From assembly GCF_012927325.1 (NCBI RefSeq), contig NZ_JABBGI010000017.1, positions 57,259 through 121,258 of the forward strand: a stretch of DNA of 64,000 bases, read 5' to 3'. Numbering within the stretch: position 1 is the first letter of the stretch; the number at the start of each line of letters is the position of its first letter. Positions 34,265 through 44,048 of the stretch are shown here, piece after piece. The notes beneath the pieces were generated by a model. That model saw only the letters and a list, made by a program, of their open reading frames with translations, did no database searches and was not told the origin of the DNA. Both the position numbers and the translations under genes were made by a program. The stretch comes from Chryseobacterium antibioticum (GTDB lineage Bacteria; Bacteroidota; Bacteroidia; Flavobacteriales; Weeksellaceae).

Positions 34265-35866
34265 ATGAAACTAAATACAATCAAACTTAAAAATATAGTA
34301 CTGCCTCTTTCGGCTGCTTTTCTGCTGACCGCTGCGTCATGTGTTAATGATCTGGAAAGAGAACCAATTACGGATGTTACTGCAAAGACTATCTATAAGG
34401 ATTTTTCTAACTACAAAAATATTCTGGCAAAACTCTATGGAGGCCTTGCCATGGGAGGGCAGATAAGCGGTGATGGTGACCAGCCTGACAGTGATATCAA
34501 TGGGATCAATGGAGGTTTTTCTCAGTATACAAGACTGATGTATAACCTGAATGTTTTAACTACAGACGAAGCTGTAATCGGCTGGAATGATGGAAATCTT
34601 CACACCCTTCATAAAATGACCTGGGATGCTTCCAACGAATTTATTGCAGCCATGTACTACAGAGTGTATACGGAAATTGCTTTCTGTAATGAGTTCCTGC
34701 GGAATGTAACAGATGAAAAATTGGCGGAAAATAATATTACCGGTGAAAATCTTGCTCAGGCTAAACTGATGAGAACGGAAGCCCGTTTCCTAAGAGCACA
34801 GTCCTATTATCATGCCATAGATATGTTCGGGAATGTTCCTTTTGTGGACGAAACCTATGTGCCGGGATCTTTAACCCCACCGCAGAGAATAGAAAGAAAA
34901 GCATTGTTTAATTTTATTGAATCTGAATTGCTTGCAGTAGCTAGTGAACTAAAAGATCCTAAAACCAGTGAGTACGGAAGAGCTGATAAAGCTGCAGCCT
35001 GGTCATTGTTGGCGAAGTTATATTTGAATGCAGAAGTGTACACGGGAACACAGAGAAATACAGACTGTATCACCTATTGTAACAAAGTGATTGCAGCGGG
35101 CTATTCTTTAAAGCCTAAGTATGATGAGTTATTCCTTGCGGATAACAATATCAATAACCCTGAGCAGATCCTAAGTGTAAATTTTGACGGAATCAATACC
35201 CAGACCAACGGCGGAACGACTTATTTGGTTCATGCAGCAATAGGTGGAGATATGAAGGCTTCCGAGTTCGGCGTTAATGGAGGATGGGGTGGTTTGAGAA
35301 CCACAAAAGCATTCGTAGGCTTATTTCCTGCCGATGGAGCTGATAAAAGAGGAAGATTTTTTACCTCAGGACAGAATCTGGAAATTAATAACCTGGGTGT
35401 TTTTACCGATGGATATGCATTTATCAAGTATAAAAATATTAAAAGCAACGGAGCTGCTGGTGCTCATGATAACTGGGTAGAAGCGGATATTCCTTTATAT
35501 CGTTTGGCAGATATCTACCTGATGTATGCGGAAGCTGTTCTCAGAGGTGGTAGCGGTGGCAGCCAGGCGACTGCAGTCACTTATATTAACAAGTTGAGAG
35601 AACGTGCTTACGGAAATACAAGTGGAAATGTAACATCAATAAACCTGAACTTTATTCTGGATGAAAGAGCAAGAGAACTGTCTTGGGAAACAACCAGAAG
35701 ATCAGATCTTATCCGTTTCAACAGATATACTACAGGGGATTACCTATGGCCTTGGAAAGGAAATGTAAAAGAAGGAAAAGCAGTAGAAAGCTACAGAAAT
35801 CTTTTCCCTATTCCGAACAGAGATATTATTGCGAATCCTAATCTAATCCAGAATCCTGGGTATTAA
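34265..35866 (+). CDS. susD: SusD/RagB family glycan-binding lipoprotein
   Basis: 533 residues. Lipoprotein signal (LLTAASC) and surface SusD lid for the SusC barrel. TPR-type helices are visible (AKLMRTEARFLRAQSYYHAID, KAAAWSLLAKLYLNAEVY) and the C-terminal RELSWETTRRSDLIRFNRY and NPNLIQNPGY motifs of the family. Spacing and order after susC indicate one operon. It should bind the imported glucan; residues for starch versus other glucans cannot be judged here. Confidence 0.95.
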   Translation: MKLNTIKLKNIVLPLSAAFLLTAASCVNDLEREPITDVTAKTIYKDFSNYKNILAKLYGGLAMGGQISGDGDQPDSDINGINGGFSQYTRLMYNLNVLTTDEAVIGWNDGNLHTLHKMTWDASNEFIAAMYYRVYTEIAFCNEFLRNVTDEKLAENNITGENLAQAKLMRTEARFLRAQSYYHAIDMFGNVPFVDETYVPGSLTPPQRIERKALFNFIESELLAVASELKDPKTSEYGRADKAAAWSLLAKLYLNAEVYTGTQRNTDCITYCNKVIAAGYSLKPKYDELFLADNNINNPEQILSVNFDGINTQTNGGTTYLVHAAIGGDMKASEFGVNGGWGGLRTTKAFVGLFPADGADKRGRFFTSGQNLEINNLGVFTDGYAFIKYKNIKSNGAAGAHDNWVEADIPLYRLADIYLMYAEAVLRGGSGGSQATAVTYINKLRERAYGNTSGNVTSINLNFILDERARELSWETTRRSDLIRFNRYTTGDYLWPWKGNVKEGKAVESYRNLFPIPNRDIIANPNLIQNPGY

Positions 35867-35882
35867 TTTAAAAAAACAAAAA

Positions 35883-36962
35883 ATGAAAAATTTTTTTAAA
35901 ATATGTATGGTCCTGGCGATAGGGTTTCTCATCATCTCTTGTGAGAAAGATGAAGATCAGGCCGTTCTTAATGAAACAGCTGCATCTAAAATGACTGTTG
36001 ATAAAAATACAGTGGTCCTTAACAAAGATACAGAATCTGAAACCGCACTTAATTTCACATGGACGAAATCTGCATTCAACATTCCTGTTGTTTCATCGCA
36101 GCTGATAGAATTTGGAATTAAAGGAACCGAGTTTAAAAACAGCGTTACTTTTTCATTAGATAATAAAACGGTAACCGGAACTTTAACCCATGCAGGCTTA
36201 AACGCTCTCATGTTGAATTTAGGGGCAAAAACGGGTCAGGTTAATCAGATTGAGTCCAGATTACAAACATCTGTAGGAGCAGCAGTTTTCTATTCAAATG
36301 TTCTTGATCTTAATATTACACCTTATCAAAAAGGGCCAGTGTATGCTTTTACAGATCTGTATCTGATTGGTAATGCTACTGCAGGCGGATGGACAAATGA
36401 TGCGACCAATGCCAAACTTTATCCTCTACAGAAAACAGTAACAGCAGGCTCTTATACCTACACAGGCTTCTTTACTACAGGTGCTTTTAAGCTGATTAAA
36501 ACTCCGGGAACCTGGGATACCCAGTATGGAATGGGAGGCTCTGCAGGAATATTGGTTGCAGGTGGCGGATCGGGCGATATTCCCGTAGCGGCTGCAGGAT
36601 ATTATAAATTGACAGTCAATACGGTAGCACTAACCTATACATTGGTTCCAGTTACGCCGCCGGCCGTTACCTATACCTCAATTTCTATGATAGGAACAGC
36701 TTCTGGAACATGGAATACCGATCTTGATATGGAACAGTCTACCTTTGATACCCACGTATGGGTGAAGAAAAATGTAATGCTGAATGCCGGAGAATTTAAG
36801 TTCAGAGCTAATCATGCTTGGGCAACAAGCTGGGGGGTGGCTCAGGAATTTTTCGGAACAGCCGTTATAGGTGGTGCTAATATTCCTTTGGGTACGACAT
36901 ATTATTATGATGTTTATTTTAATGATGGAACAGGTGAATTTTCAGTAGTTCCAGTTAACTAA
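35883..36962 (+). CDS. susE: SusE/SusF-like glucan-binding lipoprotein
   Basis: 359 residues with a lipobox (FLIISC). The N-terminal Ig-like part resembles the SusE N-terminal domain (NFTWTKSAF), followed by two starch-binding-like beta-sandwiches, starting near 155 (DLYLIGNATAGGWTND) and near 262 (SISMIGTASGTWNTD), each with the aromatic residues typical of SusE/SusF modules. Shares the operon with susC and susD, 16 bases after susD. Two modules suggest SusE rather than the larger SusF. Confidence 0.88.
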   Translation: MKNFFKICMVLAIGFLIISCEKDEDQAVLNETAASKMTVDKNTVVLNKDTESETALNFTWTKSAFNIPVVSSQLIEFGIKGTEFKNSVTFSLDNKTVTGTLTHAGLNALMLNLGAKTGQVNQIESRLQTSVGAAVFYSNVLDLNITPYQKGPVYAFTDLYLIGNATAGGWTNDATNAKLYPLQKTVTAGSYTYTGFFTTGAFKLIKTPGTWDTQYGMGGSAGILVAGGGSGDIPVAAAGYYKLTVNTVALTYTLVPVTPPAVTYTSISMIGTASGTWNTDLDMEQSTFDTHVWVKKNVMLNAGEFKFRANHAWATSWGVAQEFFGTAVIGGANIPLGTTYYYDVYFNDGTGEFSVVPVN

Positions 36963-37013
36963 AATATCTGAAAAGTATACATTTAATAGTAAATTACAAC
37001 GAATTTATACAGT

Positions 37014-37050
37014 AAAGTGTTGCTTTACCGCAACACTTTCTTTATTTTTA
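37014..37050 (+). terminator. terminator after susCDE
   Basis: AAAGTGTTGC/GCAACACTTT hairpin (37014-37023 with 37030-37039) and T-rich flank. It separates the outer-membrane genes from the enzyme genes, so the downstream genes are read by leak-through or a separate promoter. Confidence 0.8.
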
Positions 37051-37068
37051 AGTTTATAAATAGTCAAT

Positions 37069-39225
37069 ATGAAGAAAATTACAGTTGGAGCGATGTTGCT
37101 CTCAATGATGTTCGTGGGTGTGAAAGCACAGTCTTTGAAATCGCCGGATGGGAAGTTTGAAATGAACTTTCAGTTGAAACAGGGAGTACCTTATTACAAT
37201 CTGAAATATAATGGTGCTGTGGTGGTAGAAGATTCTAAGTTAGGATTAAGATTATTTAAAGACTCAGCCATCAAATTTGCCTCTGAAATCGCCAAAGCAG
37301 AAGATGCTAAATTTGATCTGAACAACGGATTCACGAAAACAGATGAAAAACGTGATTCCAAAAACGAAACCTGGCAACCGGTTCTGGGTGAAAAGAAAAA
37401 CTATACCAATCATTACAACGAACTGGCGGTTACGCTTGATCAGTCTTCTACAAGCAGAAGCATTGTGGTAAAGTTCAGATTGTTTAATGACGGTCTCGGA
37501 TTCAGATATGAATTTCCACAACAGAAAAATCTGAACTATTTTGTGATCAGAGAAGAAGATTCCGAAATCGATTTCCCAACCGATATGAAAGCATGGTGGA
37601 TGGTTGCAGACTATGATTCCCAGGAATATCAGTACCAGGAAACAAAAATCTCTGAAATACCAGCAAAATGGGATAAGGCATTCGATGCTAATGCTTCACA
37701 AGCGTTGGTGAAAAATGCAGTTCAATCTCCATTAATGCTTAAAAAAGAAGGCAAAGATCCTTTATACGTCAATGTAGCAGAAGCTGCCGTTTTAGATTAT
37801 CCTGCTTCTCATCTAGAAGTGGATGCTCAGAATTTTAAATTCAAAACACACCTTACTGCAGACAGACAAGGGGCAAAAGGATATATCCAAACGCCTTCAG
37901 TAACGCCGTGGAGAACCATTATTGTTTCTCCGAAAGCAGAAGAAGTGATGGAGTCCAAAATGATTTTTAATCTTAATGAGCCTACAAAATATACAGACAC
38001 GTCCTATATTCACCCTACAAAATATATGGGCGTATGGTGGGAAATGATCATCGGAAAATCCCAGTGGGCTTACTCTACCGCAGAAAATGTTCATCTGGAT
38101 AAAACAGATTTCTCAAAATTGACACCAAACGGAAAACACGCTGCAAACAATACAAAAGTTAAAGAATACATCGATTTTGCTGCTGAAAACGGTTTCCAGG
38201 GATTACTCATCGAAGGCTGGAATGCAGGTTGGGAAGACTGGTTCGGTCACTCAAAAGAATTTGTTTTCGATTTCATTACTCCGTATCCGGATTTTGACAT
38301 CAAAATGCTGAATGATTATGCCCATTCAAAAGGGATTAAATTAATCATGCACCACGAAACTTCAGGTTCTGCAACGAATTACGAAAGATGGTCAGACAAA
38401 GCCTTTCAATTGATGAATAAATACGGTTATGACGCTGTGAAAACAGGGTATGTAGGTGATATTATTCCAAGAGGAGAACACCATTATTCTCAATGGACGA
38501 TTAATCATTATTACAGAATTGCCGAAAAAGCAAATCAGTATAAAATCATGGTCAATTCCCATGAATCAGTTCGCCCTACAGGAGAAAGCCGTACCTATCC
38601 AAACTATATTTCTGCAGAAGCAGCCAGAGGAACCGAATATGAAGCTTTCGGAGGGAATAAGCCGGATCACCAGACCGTTCTTCCTTTCACAAGATGGATG
38701 GGAGGATCTATGGATTACACGCCAGGGATTTTCCAGACCAAGCTAGACTATTATTTCCCTGGAGATAAACGTTTTGTAAAAACTACGTTAGCAAAACAGT
38801 TAGCATTATATGTGACCATGTATATGCCTCTTCAAATGGCCGCAGACCTTCCTGAAAACTACAAAAAGCATATGGATGCATTCCAGTTCATCAAAGACGT
38901 TGCAGCAGACTGGGATGATACTAAAATTTTGTCCGCTGAGCCAGGAGATTATGTGATCACGGCCAGAAAAGCAAAAGGGACTGAAAACTGGTTTGTAGGC
39001 GGTATTACCGATGAAAATAAACGTGAATACACCGTAGATTTCTCTTTCCTCGACAAAGGAAAAAAATATGATATAACCGTATATGAAGATGGAAAAGATG
39101 CTGATTACATCGACAATCCTCAAAGTTATAACATCTACAAAAAACAGATCACCAGCAAATCTAAATTGAATTTCAAAATGGCAAGAAGTGGCGGTTTCGC
39201 GATTTCTGTTAAGCCTGTGAACTAA
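37069..39225 (+). CDS. susB: GH97 alpha-glucosidase, SusB type
   Basis: 718 residues, signal peptide ending KAQ, no lipobox, so probably periplasmic. The residues match Bacteroides SusB with a constant offset of 9: Glu382 (LIEGWN), Glu430 (HHETSG), Glu499 (NSHES), Glu517 (SAEAARG) and Glu523 (GTEYE), i.e. the general bases and acid and calcium ligands of the inverting GH97 subgroup. It would release glucose from the non-reducing end of imported maltodextrins. Confidence 0.94.
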   Translation: MKKITVGAMLLSMMFVGVKAQSLKSPDGKFEMNFQLKQGVPYYNLKYNGAVVVEDSKLGLRLFKDSAIKFASEIAKAEDAKFDLNNGFTKTDEKRDSKNETWQPVLGEKKNYTNHYNELAVTLDQSSTSRSIVVKFRLFNDGLGFRYEFPQQKNLNYFVIREEDSEIDFPTDMKAWWMVADYDSQEYQYQETKISEIPAKWDKAFDANASQALVKNAVQSPLMLKKEGKDPLYVNVAEAAVLDYPASHLEVDAQNFKFKTHLTADRQGAKGYIQTPSVTPWRTIIVSPKAEEVMESKMIFNLNEPTKYTDTSYIHPTKYMGVWWEMIIGKSQWAYSTAENVHLDKTDFSKLTPNGKHAANNTKVKEYIDFAAENGFQGLLIEGWNAGWEDWFGHSKEFVFDFITPYPDFDIKMLNDYAHSKGIKLIMHHETSGSATNYERWSDKAFQLMNKYGYDAVKTGYVGDIIPRGEHHYSQWTINHYYRIAEKANQYKIMVNSHESVRPTGESRTYPNYISAEAARGTEYEAFGGNKPDHQTVLPFTRWMGGSMDYTPGIFQTKLDYYFPGDKRFVKTTLAKQLALYVTMYMPLQMAADLPENYKKHMDAFQFIKDVAADWDDTKILSAEPGDYVITARKAKGTENWFVGGITDENKREYTVDFSFLDKGKKYDITVYEDGKDADYIDNPQSYNIYKKQITSKSKLNFKMARSGGFAISVKPVN

Positions 39226-39246
39226 ATTTAAATTGATAAGTTTATT

Positions 39247-39296
39247 ATGCCCCGGTTCATTATATATTCGGAAAATGGGCCGGGGCATTAACTTTT
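39247..39296 (+). terminator. terminator-like hairpin after the GH97 gene
   Basis: ATGCCCCGG/CCGGGGCAT (39247-39255 with 39280-39288), a GC-rich stem with a long loop, followed by TTAACTTTTTG. Confidence 0.65.
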
Positions 39297-39372
39297 TGCA
39301 CTAAAAACGATGGATGAAACATATAAGATTTACTAAACAGAATTGACCCTGCTGATCAAAATATAATTATAA

Positions 39373-41226
39373 ATGAAAAAAATATACACAATTTTTGCCC
39401 TTTCGGCAGCTTCAGTGGCTTTCTCCCAAATCCAGAAAGTAGAACCTGCTTTTTGGTGGAAAGGAATGAAAAATCCTGAACTTCAGATTTTAGTTTACGG
39501 AAAAGATATTGCACAAAGTAAAATTGAACTTTCCGACGGTATTCAGATAAAAGACATAAAAAAAGTTGAAAACCCCAATTATGTTTTTGTTACAGTCAAT
39601 ACAGGTGAGATCAATGTTCCGAAGTTTAAAATCAATCTTAAGAAAGGAAAGAAAAACATTAGCTCCTACACTTATGAACTGAAACAAAGAGCGTCCGGAT
39701 CCGCAGACCGTGAATCTTTTACTTCAAAAGATGTCATGTATCTCATCATGCCGGACCGTTTTGCCAACGGTGATGAAAAAAATGATTCCAGACCCGATCT
39801 CATTGAAAAAGCAAACCGAAGCTTACCCAACGGAAGACATGGCGGTGATCTTCGTGGAATCATCGATAATCTTGACTATATTCAAAACCTTGGAGTAACG
39901 TCTGTTTGGCTTACACCTGTGAACGAAGACAATGAAAAAGTGTATTCCTATCACGGGTATGCACAAACTGATCTGTATAAAATAGATGGGCGTTACGGAA
40001 CTAATGAAGAATACCGAGAGCTTTCCCAGAAACTGAACAAACGAAATATGAAGCTGATCATGGATTATGTGACCAACCATTGGGGAGTGTCCCATTGGAT
40101 CATCAAAGATCTGCCTTCAAAAGACTGGATTCATTGGTTTGATGAAGGGAAAAATGGTTTCTACCGCTCCAATTATAAAACAACAACTCAGTTTGACACC
40201 AATGCCTCAGAAATTGATAAAAAATATGCACTGGATGGCTGGTTTGATACTACTATGCCTGATATCAATCAAAAAGATCCGTTGGTTTTAAAATATTTAA
40301 CCCAAAATGCTATTTGGTGGATTGAATATGCTGAATTGGGTGGTCTACGCGTAGATACTTATCCATACAACGATAAAGAAGCTATGGCCAAATGGGCCAA
40401 AGCGATTACCGATGAATACCCGAAATTTAATATTGTAGGTGAAACCTGGCTTAATACAGCAGGACAGATCTCCGCATGGCAGAAAAATTCTAAGACAGGA
40501 GAAGCAGCAGGCTACAATTCAAATCTGCCTTCCGTTATGGATTTCATGCTGTTTGGAGATATGCCCAAAGCTCTTAAAGAAAAAGAAAGCTGGGACAACG
40601 GTATGATTAAGCTTTACAACGTTTTTACCAGCGACTTCCTGTATCCGGATATCAATAATCTACTGGTTTTCTTTGAAAATCACGATACCGAAAGATGGAA
40701 TGAGATCTTCAATGCCGATCCGAAAGCCTACAAAATGGCATTGACCATGATTTCTACGGTCAGAGGTATTCCACAGATTTATTATGGCTCAGAAGTAGGA
40801 ATGAGAGGAGATAAAACTAAAGGAGGCGATGCAGATATCCGCAGAGATTTTCCGGGAGGATGGAAATCTGATGCGCAGAATGCTTTCAATCCTTCATCAC
40901 AGACTCCAGAACAGAAAGAATTTTATCAGTTTAGTCAAAAATTATTAAACTGGAGAAAAGGTAAAGAAGTAATTCATACCGGAAAAACTAAAAACTACGT
41001 TCCTCAGGAAGGTGTATTCGTATATTTTAGATATGATGCGAAGGACAATGTAATGGTGATCATCAACAATAATGAAAAAGATCAGACGTTAGATTTAAAA
41101 CGTTTTTCAGAATCATTAAACGGAGTGGTAAAAGGAAAAGATATCATTTCAGGAAAAGAATTTCCTATACAAAGTAACCTGGCTATTCCTGCAAAAACGT
41201 CAATGATCATTGAACTCCAAAATTAA
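39373..41226 (+). CDS. GH13 alpha-amylase / neopullulanase-like (SusA type)
   Basis: 617 residues. Signal peptide ending FSQ without a lipobox Cys, so probably soluble in the periplasm. An N-terminal Ig-like cyclomaltodextrinase-N domain (25-115) precedes the catalytic barrel: YLIMPDRFANGD, MDYVTNH, Asp328 (GLRVDTYPY), Glu357 (GETW) and the NHD motif with Asp438, then a C-terminal beta domain. The layout matches SusA-like maltodextrin hydrolases rather than the surface amylase SusG. Confidence 0.93.
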   Translation: MKKIYTIFALSAASVAFSQIQKVEPAFWWKGMKNPELQILVYGKDIAQSKIELSDGIQIKDIKKVENPNYVFVTVNTGEINVPKFKINLKKGKKNISSYTYELKQRASGSADRESFTSKDVMYLIMPDRFANGDEKNDSRPDLIEKANRSLPNGRHGGDLRGIIDNLDYIQNLGVTSVWLTPVNEDNEKVYSYHGYAQTDLYKIDGRYGTNEEYRELSQKLNKRNMKLIMDYVTNHWGVSHWIIKDLPSKDWIHWFDEGKNGFYRSNYKTTTQFDTNASEIDKKYALDGWFDTTMPDINQKDPLVLKYLTQNAIWWIEYAELGGLRVDTYPYNDKEAMAKWAKAITDEYPKFNIVGETWLNTAGQISAWQKNSKTGEAAGYNSNLPSVMDFMLFGDMPKALKEKESWDNGMIKLYNVFTSDFLYPDINNLLVFFENHDTERWNEIFNADPKAYKMALTMISTVRGIPQIYYGSEVGMRGDKTKGGDADIRRDFPGGWKSDAQNAFNPSSQTPEQKEFYQFSQKLLNWRKGKEVIHTGKTKNYVPQEGVFVYFRYDAKDNVMVIINNNEKDQTLDLKRFSESLNGVVKGKDIISGKEFPIQSNLAIPAKTSMIIELQN

Positions 41227-41238
41227 AATTAATAGACA

Positions 41239-41766
41239 ATGAAAAAAATAACAATAATCTGCACAATGGTGCTATTTATCCTTGGTTTTACAGGAATGAA
41301 TGCCCAATCCGGCAGTACTCAATTTGAAAAAGATAAAACAGAAATAGGGACCATGCTGGATGGTTTCAACACCGCTGCGGCAAAGGCTGATTTCAATACC
41401 TATTTCAATTATTTCGCAGATGAATCTACTTTTGTTGGGACAGATGCCACTGAAGTCTGGAATAAAAAAGCTTTTATGGTTTGGGCGAAACCTCATTTCG
41501 ACAAAAAGAAAACCTGGAATTTCACCGCTCTTAAAAGGAACATCTATTTCAGTAAAGACGGAAAACTGGCCTGGTTCGATGAGCTATTAGATACACAAAT
41601 GAAAATCTGCAGAGGTTCAGGGGTGGTAGAAAAAATAAAAGGGAGCTGGAAAGTGAAACAATATGTACTCTCCGTAACCGTTCCTAATGATGTCGTTGAT
41701 AAAGTAGTCGCAGAAAAAGCACCGATTGAAGATACCTTAATACAAGAATTAAAAAAACAAAAATGA
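41239..41766 (+). CDS. secreted NTF2-like protein in the glucan locus
   Basis: 175 residues with a signal peptide (to about NAQ). The mature domain is SnoaL/NTF2-like: EIGTMLDGFNTAAAKADFNTYFNYFADES, then AFMVWAKPHFDKKKTW and a strand-rich end. It starts 12 bases after the amylase stop and overlaps the transporter gene by 4 bases (ATGA), so translation is probably coupled. Function in sugar use is unknown. Confidence 0.8.
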   Translation: MKKITIICTMVLFILGFTGMNAQSGSTQFEKDKTEIGTMLDGFNTAAAKADFNTYFNYFADESTFVGTDATEVWNKKAFMVWAKPHFDKKKTWNFTALKRNIYFSKDGKLAWFDELLDTQMKICRGSGVVEKIKGSWKVKQYVLSVTVPNDVVDKVVAEKAPIEDTLIQELKKQK

Positions 41767-43166
41767 ATCGTTCCAACAATATTTCTTCACAAAGAATAAA
41801 ACCCAATCTTTCTATGCCTCAGATCATCAATATGAGCATGGGGTTTTTGGGAATCCAGATGGCTTTTGGTTTGCAAAATGGCAATGCCAGCAGAATCCTG
41901 GCTAATTTAGGTGCCGATGTTCATGAACTTTCATGGTTTTGGCTCGTAGCGCCCGTTACCGGACTTATTGTACAGCCAATTATCGGACATATGGGAGACA
42001 ACACCTGGAGCCCGTTGGGAAGACGAAAACCGTATTTTTTAATAGGAGCTGTTTTGTGTGCACTGGGCTTGGTACTTCTCCCTAATGCAGCTACCGTGAC
42101 CCATCTGTTTGCAGCTAATGCATTGCTGCTAGCTGTACTGTTTCTGGCTATGATGGATGCTTCCGTTAATATTGCGATGGAGCCATTTAGAGCTTTGGTA
42201 GGAGATATGCTTCCCAAACATCAGGGAACCCTTGGATTTTCCGTTCAGACTATTCTGATTGGAATAGGTGCAGTCGTAGGATCATATATTCCAAGCATAC
42301 TGACTTCGTTAGGCGTTTCCAATGAAGCACCTGAGGGGTTTGTAGCCAATAACGTAATTTATTCTTTTTATGTGGGAGCTGGGATATTGTTACTCACAAT
42401 ATTATATACTATCTTTACAACTAAGGAATATTCTCCGGAGGAGTTTGCAGCATTCGAAGACGGAAAAGATATCCCGCAGGAACCTTCAAAATTTAGCGAT
42501 ATTTTTAAAGATTTTGCAGGGATTCCGACGCAGATGAAAAAACTGGGTGCTGTGCAGTTCTTCTCGTGGTTTGCATTATTCACGATGTGGGTATTTACTA
42601 CAAGTGCTTTGGCGACTCATCATTTCGGACTTTCTCCTGAAGATACCCATTCCAAAGAATTCAATAATGCAGGAGACCTTACCGGAACACTGTTCGGAAT
42701 GTATAATCTATGGGCCATTCCGTTTGCATTCTTATTAACCCCGATCGCAAAGAAAATTGGAAAGAAGCAAACTCATGCACTAGCGCTGTTATGCGGAGGA
42801 TTGGGTTTGATCTCTATGTATTTTATTAAAGATACTGGCCTTTTATGGATTTCCATGATAGGTTTGGGTTTTGCCTGGGCGAGTATTCTTGCTATGCCGT
42901 ATGCTATGCTTATTGAAGTGATTCCGCAAAGGAAAATGGGAGTGTATATGGGAATCTTCAATTTTTTTATTGTTATCCCTCAGATCATCAACGGATTATT
43001 TGGAGGTCCTATTGTAAGCAATATCTTCGGAAATCGGGCAATTGATTATATTGTAGTTGGTGGCGTATGTATGCTCATTGGAGCGGTCGTTACCATGATC
43101 TTCGTCCAATCAGAAGATGAAACCTCTAAGGAAATAGAGGGAGAAATTAAGCAGGTGCATTTTTAA
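41763..43166 (+). CDS. MFS sugar transporter, SLC45/maltose-sucrose type
   Basis: 467 residues with about 12 membrane helices. The conserved loop GHMGDNTWSPLGRRKPYFLIGA between helices 2 and 3, SWFWLVAPVTGLIVQP and the long central loop fit the SLC45-like sugar/proton symporters that stand at the inner-membrane end of flavobacterial maltose loci. It would import maltose or glucose released by the periplasmic enzymes. Start overlaps the previous stop; a strong bidirectional terminator follows. Confidence 0.88.
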   Translation: MNRSNNISSQRIKPNLSMPQIINMSMGFLGIQMAFGLQNGNASRILANLGADVHELSWFWLVAPVTGLIVQPIIGHMGDNTWSPLGRRKPYFLIGAVLCALGLVLLPNAATVTHLFAANALLLAVLFLAMMDASVNIAMEPFRALVGDMLPKHQGTLGFSVQTILIGIGAVVGSYIPSILTSLGVSNEAPEGFVANNVIYSFYVGAGILLLTILYTIFTTKEYSPEEFAAFEDGKDIPQEPSKFSDIFKDFAGIPTQMKKLGAVQFFSWFALFTMWVFTTSALATHHFGLSPEDTHSKEFNNAGDLTGTLFGMYNLWAIPFAFLLTPIAKKIGKKQTHALALLCGGLGLISMYFIKDTGLLWISMIGLGFAWASILAMPYAMLIEVIPQRKMGVYMGIFNFFIVIPQIINGLFGGPIVSNIFGNRAIDYIVVGGVCMLIGAVVTMIFVQSEDETSKEIEGEIKQVHF

Positions 43167-43226
43167 ATTCAGCAGAAAATAAGTAACTTATAAAGAATGA
43201 TTTTAGTAAATTCGACTCAGTAATAA

Positions 43227-43260
43227 AAATGCCTCCTATTACAGGAGGCATTTGCTTTTT
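43227..43260. terminator. bidirectional terminator ending the glucan locus
   Basis: 11-pair perfect stem AAATGCCTCCT/AGGAGGCATTT (43227-43237 with 43243-43253), A-rich and T-rich flanks, between convergent genes. Confidence 0.85.
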
Positions 43261-43730
43261 TACAGTTTTTTGTAAACGTTGGTATATTCGTCTTTTATAC
43301 CATCGCCATTGGTGTCAAAATAATCGGTTATGACTTCAAGTTCAGTGTTGGTTATTTTTTTTAATGTGTACACCTCTGTTGTTCCGTCTGAATTTTTTAA
43401 ATGGATTTTTTTAGAAGCAGAATCATATGTGTAATCTCCAGTAACTTCTGCATCAACTTGACACTGTGCTTCTGTATTTCCAAAATATATTATCTCATGC
43501 CATTTTCCAGCGGAACTCATATCCAGAGAGCCTTTCTTATCACATACGTTGGCATCAGATGATTCATTTGCAATAATACTTCCGTCTTTACCAGAATATG
43601 CCATATACTTAGAGGGCTGCCATTTACCAGTAATAGTTGGTTCACTTACTTCCATTGTGTCATCATCATTATTATTACATGAGAGCAAGCCTAAAACGGC
43701 AATACTTAAAAATAAATTTCTTTTAATCAT
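43260..43730 (-). CDS. small lipocalin-like lipoprotein with a DxNxDG loop
   Basis: 156 residues. Signal with lipobox (LGLLSC) then an Asn/Asp-rich spacer. The domain has GKWQPSKYMAYSGKDG, two cysteines (NVCDK, QCQV), GDYTYDSASKKIHL and the C-terminal DTNGDGIKDEYTNVY, a calcium-loop-like motif. It is a clear paralogue of 59006-59467. The frame continues to 43799, but only the ATG at 43730 gives a lipoprotein signal. Function unknown. Confidence 0.8.
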   Translation of the reverse strand: MIKRNLFLSIAVLGLLSCNNNDDDTMEVSEPTITGKWQPSKYMAYSGKDGSIIANESSDANVCDKKGSLDMSSAGKWHEIIYFGNTEAQCQVDAEVTGDYTYDSASKKIHLKNSDGTTEVYTLKKITNTELEVITDYFDTNGDGIKDEYTNVYKKL

Positions 43731-43863
43731 TTTTTTGTTATTTATATTTAAAAAGTTCAAATGTAGCAATTTCATGACCCGAAAATTAGAATATTTCATA
43801 GAATTAATTCGATAATTTAATGTATTGATATGTAATGAATTGTTTTGTGTTTAACACTTGAGC

Positions 43864-43891
43864 AATCTAGAAAATTAGAGTTTTCTAGATT
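43864..43891. repeat. isolated 11-base perfect inverted repeat
   Basis: AATCTAGAAAA/TTTTCTAGATT (43864-43874 with 43881-43891) with a T-rich right flank in the 318-base spacer (43731-44048) between the divergent lipoprotein and pirin genes. No gene ends just before it on the plus strand. Nothing else is seen in the spacer except the pirin promoter. Confidence 0.6.
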
Positions 43892-44021
43892 ATTGTTTTC
43901 TTTTGTTTATTGGAAGTTTAATTTTTGTTTATTTTTACCAATATGACTCCAATGATTATTCAATCTGGCAATTAATACTCCTTCTTAACCTACATCAACA
44001 TTTTCAAACACCCATATCCAC

Positions 44022-44029
44022 TACATTTG
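44022..44029 (+). promoter_or_regulatory. promoter element of the pirin gene
   Basis: TACATTTG, matching TAnnTTTG, 19 bases before the ATG at 44049. Confidence 0.6.
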
Positions 44030-44048
44030 TACCATAAATAATTACAGT

